This document shows positions 5,328-5,397 of a DNA stretch of 5,397 nt, one piece after another. The stretch's first letter is position 1. Each line of letters starts with the position of its first letter. Made by a program: the position numbers and the translations under genes. The notes under the pieces are model-generated. The model did not search any database, was not told the DNA's origin, and was given only the letters and a program-made list of their open reading frames with translations. This DNA comes from Actinomycetes bacterium (GTDB taxonomy: Bacteria; Actinomycetota; Thermoleophilia; RBG-16-64-13), in assembly GCA_021815245.1 (NCBI GenBank), contig JAKAHF010000205.1:1-5397 (forward strand). The letters run 5' to 3'.

Positions 5328-5397
5328 ATGCGAGTGCACCATTTGACGACCGTTCGAGATCGCAGAGGCATCCGCGCGGTGCTGGCCGGCCTCACTG
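5328..5397 (+). CDS. Possible N-terminus of an exported or membrane protein (3' partial)
   Basis: From ATG 5328 the frame stays open to the window end, giving 23 residues: MRVHHLTTVRDRRGI and then RAVLAGLT. An arginine-rich start turning hydrophobic is what the first half of a signal peptide or membrane anchor looks like. There is no clear Shine-Dalgarno (only CGGGA nearby), and GTG 5334 or TTG 5343 are in-frame alternatives. The fragment is too short to assign a family. Its position after the envelope operon makes another surface protein reasonable, but that is inference. Confidence 0.4.
   Translation, partial: MRVHHLTTVRDRRGIRAVLAGLT

Noticed and set aside
4258..5346. 362-codon plus-strand open frame overlapping the glucosaminidase gene
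   Set aside because: Its translation is dominated by Arg, Gly and Pro, typical of an out-of-frame reading; the other frame carries clear SLH and glucosaminidase motifs.

Overview
This is a high-GC window with dense genes, strong purine-rich ribosome binding sites, TANNNT-type -10 hexamers, and S-layer homology (SLH) repeats on a secreted wall hydrolase. That combination suggests a Gram-positive, high-GC bacterium outside the mycolic-acid lineages. An anaerobic actinobacterial line such as Coriobacteriia or its relatives is my best guess, but it is inferred from overall character and not from a marker gene. I see no RNA genes, insertion sequences, CRISPR arrays, phage genes or attachment sites.

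Layout: (1) Positions 1-744, + strand: the 3' part of a GNAT acetyltransferase fused to a C-terminal YoaP-like or thioredoxin-like segment; its start lies outside the window. (2) Positions 806-2477, - strand, read right to left: a small dimeric alpha/beta-barrel (ABM-like) protein, a class I SAM-dependent methyltransferase, and a PRC-barrel protein. The first two are 46 nt apart. The PRC-barrel gene has its own near-ideal promoter. (3) Positions 2478-2686: a divergent intergenic region with promoter-like elements for both directions and a GC-rich hairpin. (4) Positions 2762-5221, + strand: a tight two-gene cell-envelope operon, made of a membrane-anchored polysaccharide deacetylase followed 24 nt later by a secreted protein with three SLH repeats and a GH73-type glucosaminidase domain. 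(5) Positions 5222-5327: an intergenic stretch with a perfect 10-bp inverted repeat. It is followed by what may be the start of another exported protein, cut by the window end.

The right half has a coherent theme. The deacetylase would remove N-acetyl groups from wall or surface glycans, and the glucosaminidase, held to the wall by its SLH repeats, would cleave glycan strands. The left half holds single-domain enzymes whose substrates cannot be read from sequence.

The observation most worth checking is the start of the glucosaminidase gene. A complete signal peptide and a well-placed Shine-Dalgarno point to initiation at an ATC codon (3938). The first conventional start (GTG, 3983) would cut the signal peptide in half. 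No clearly new multi-gene system is visible here.
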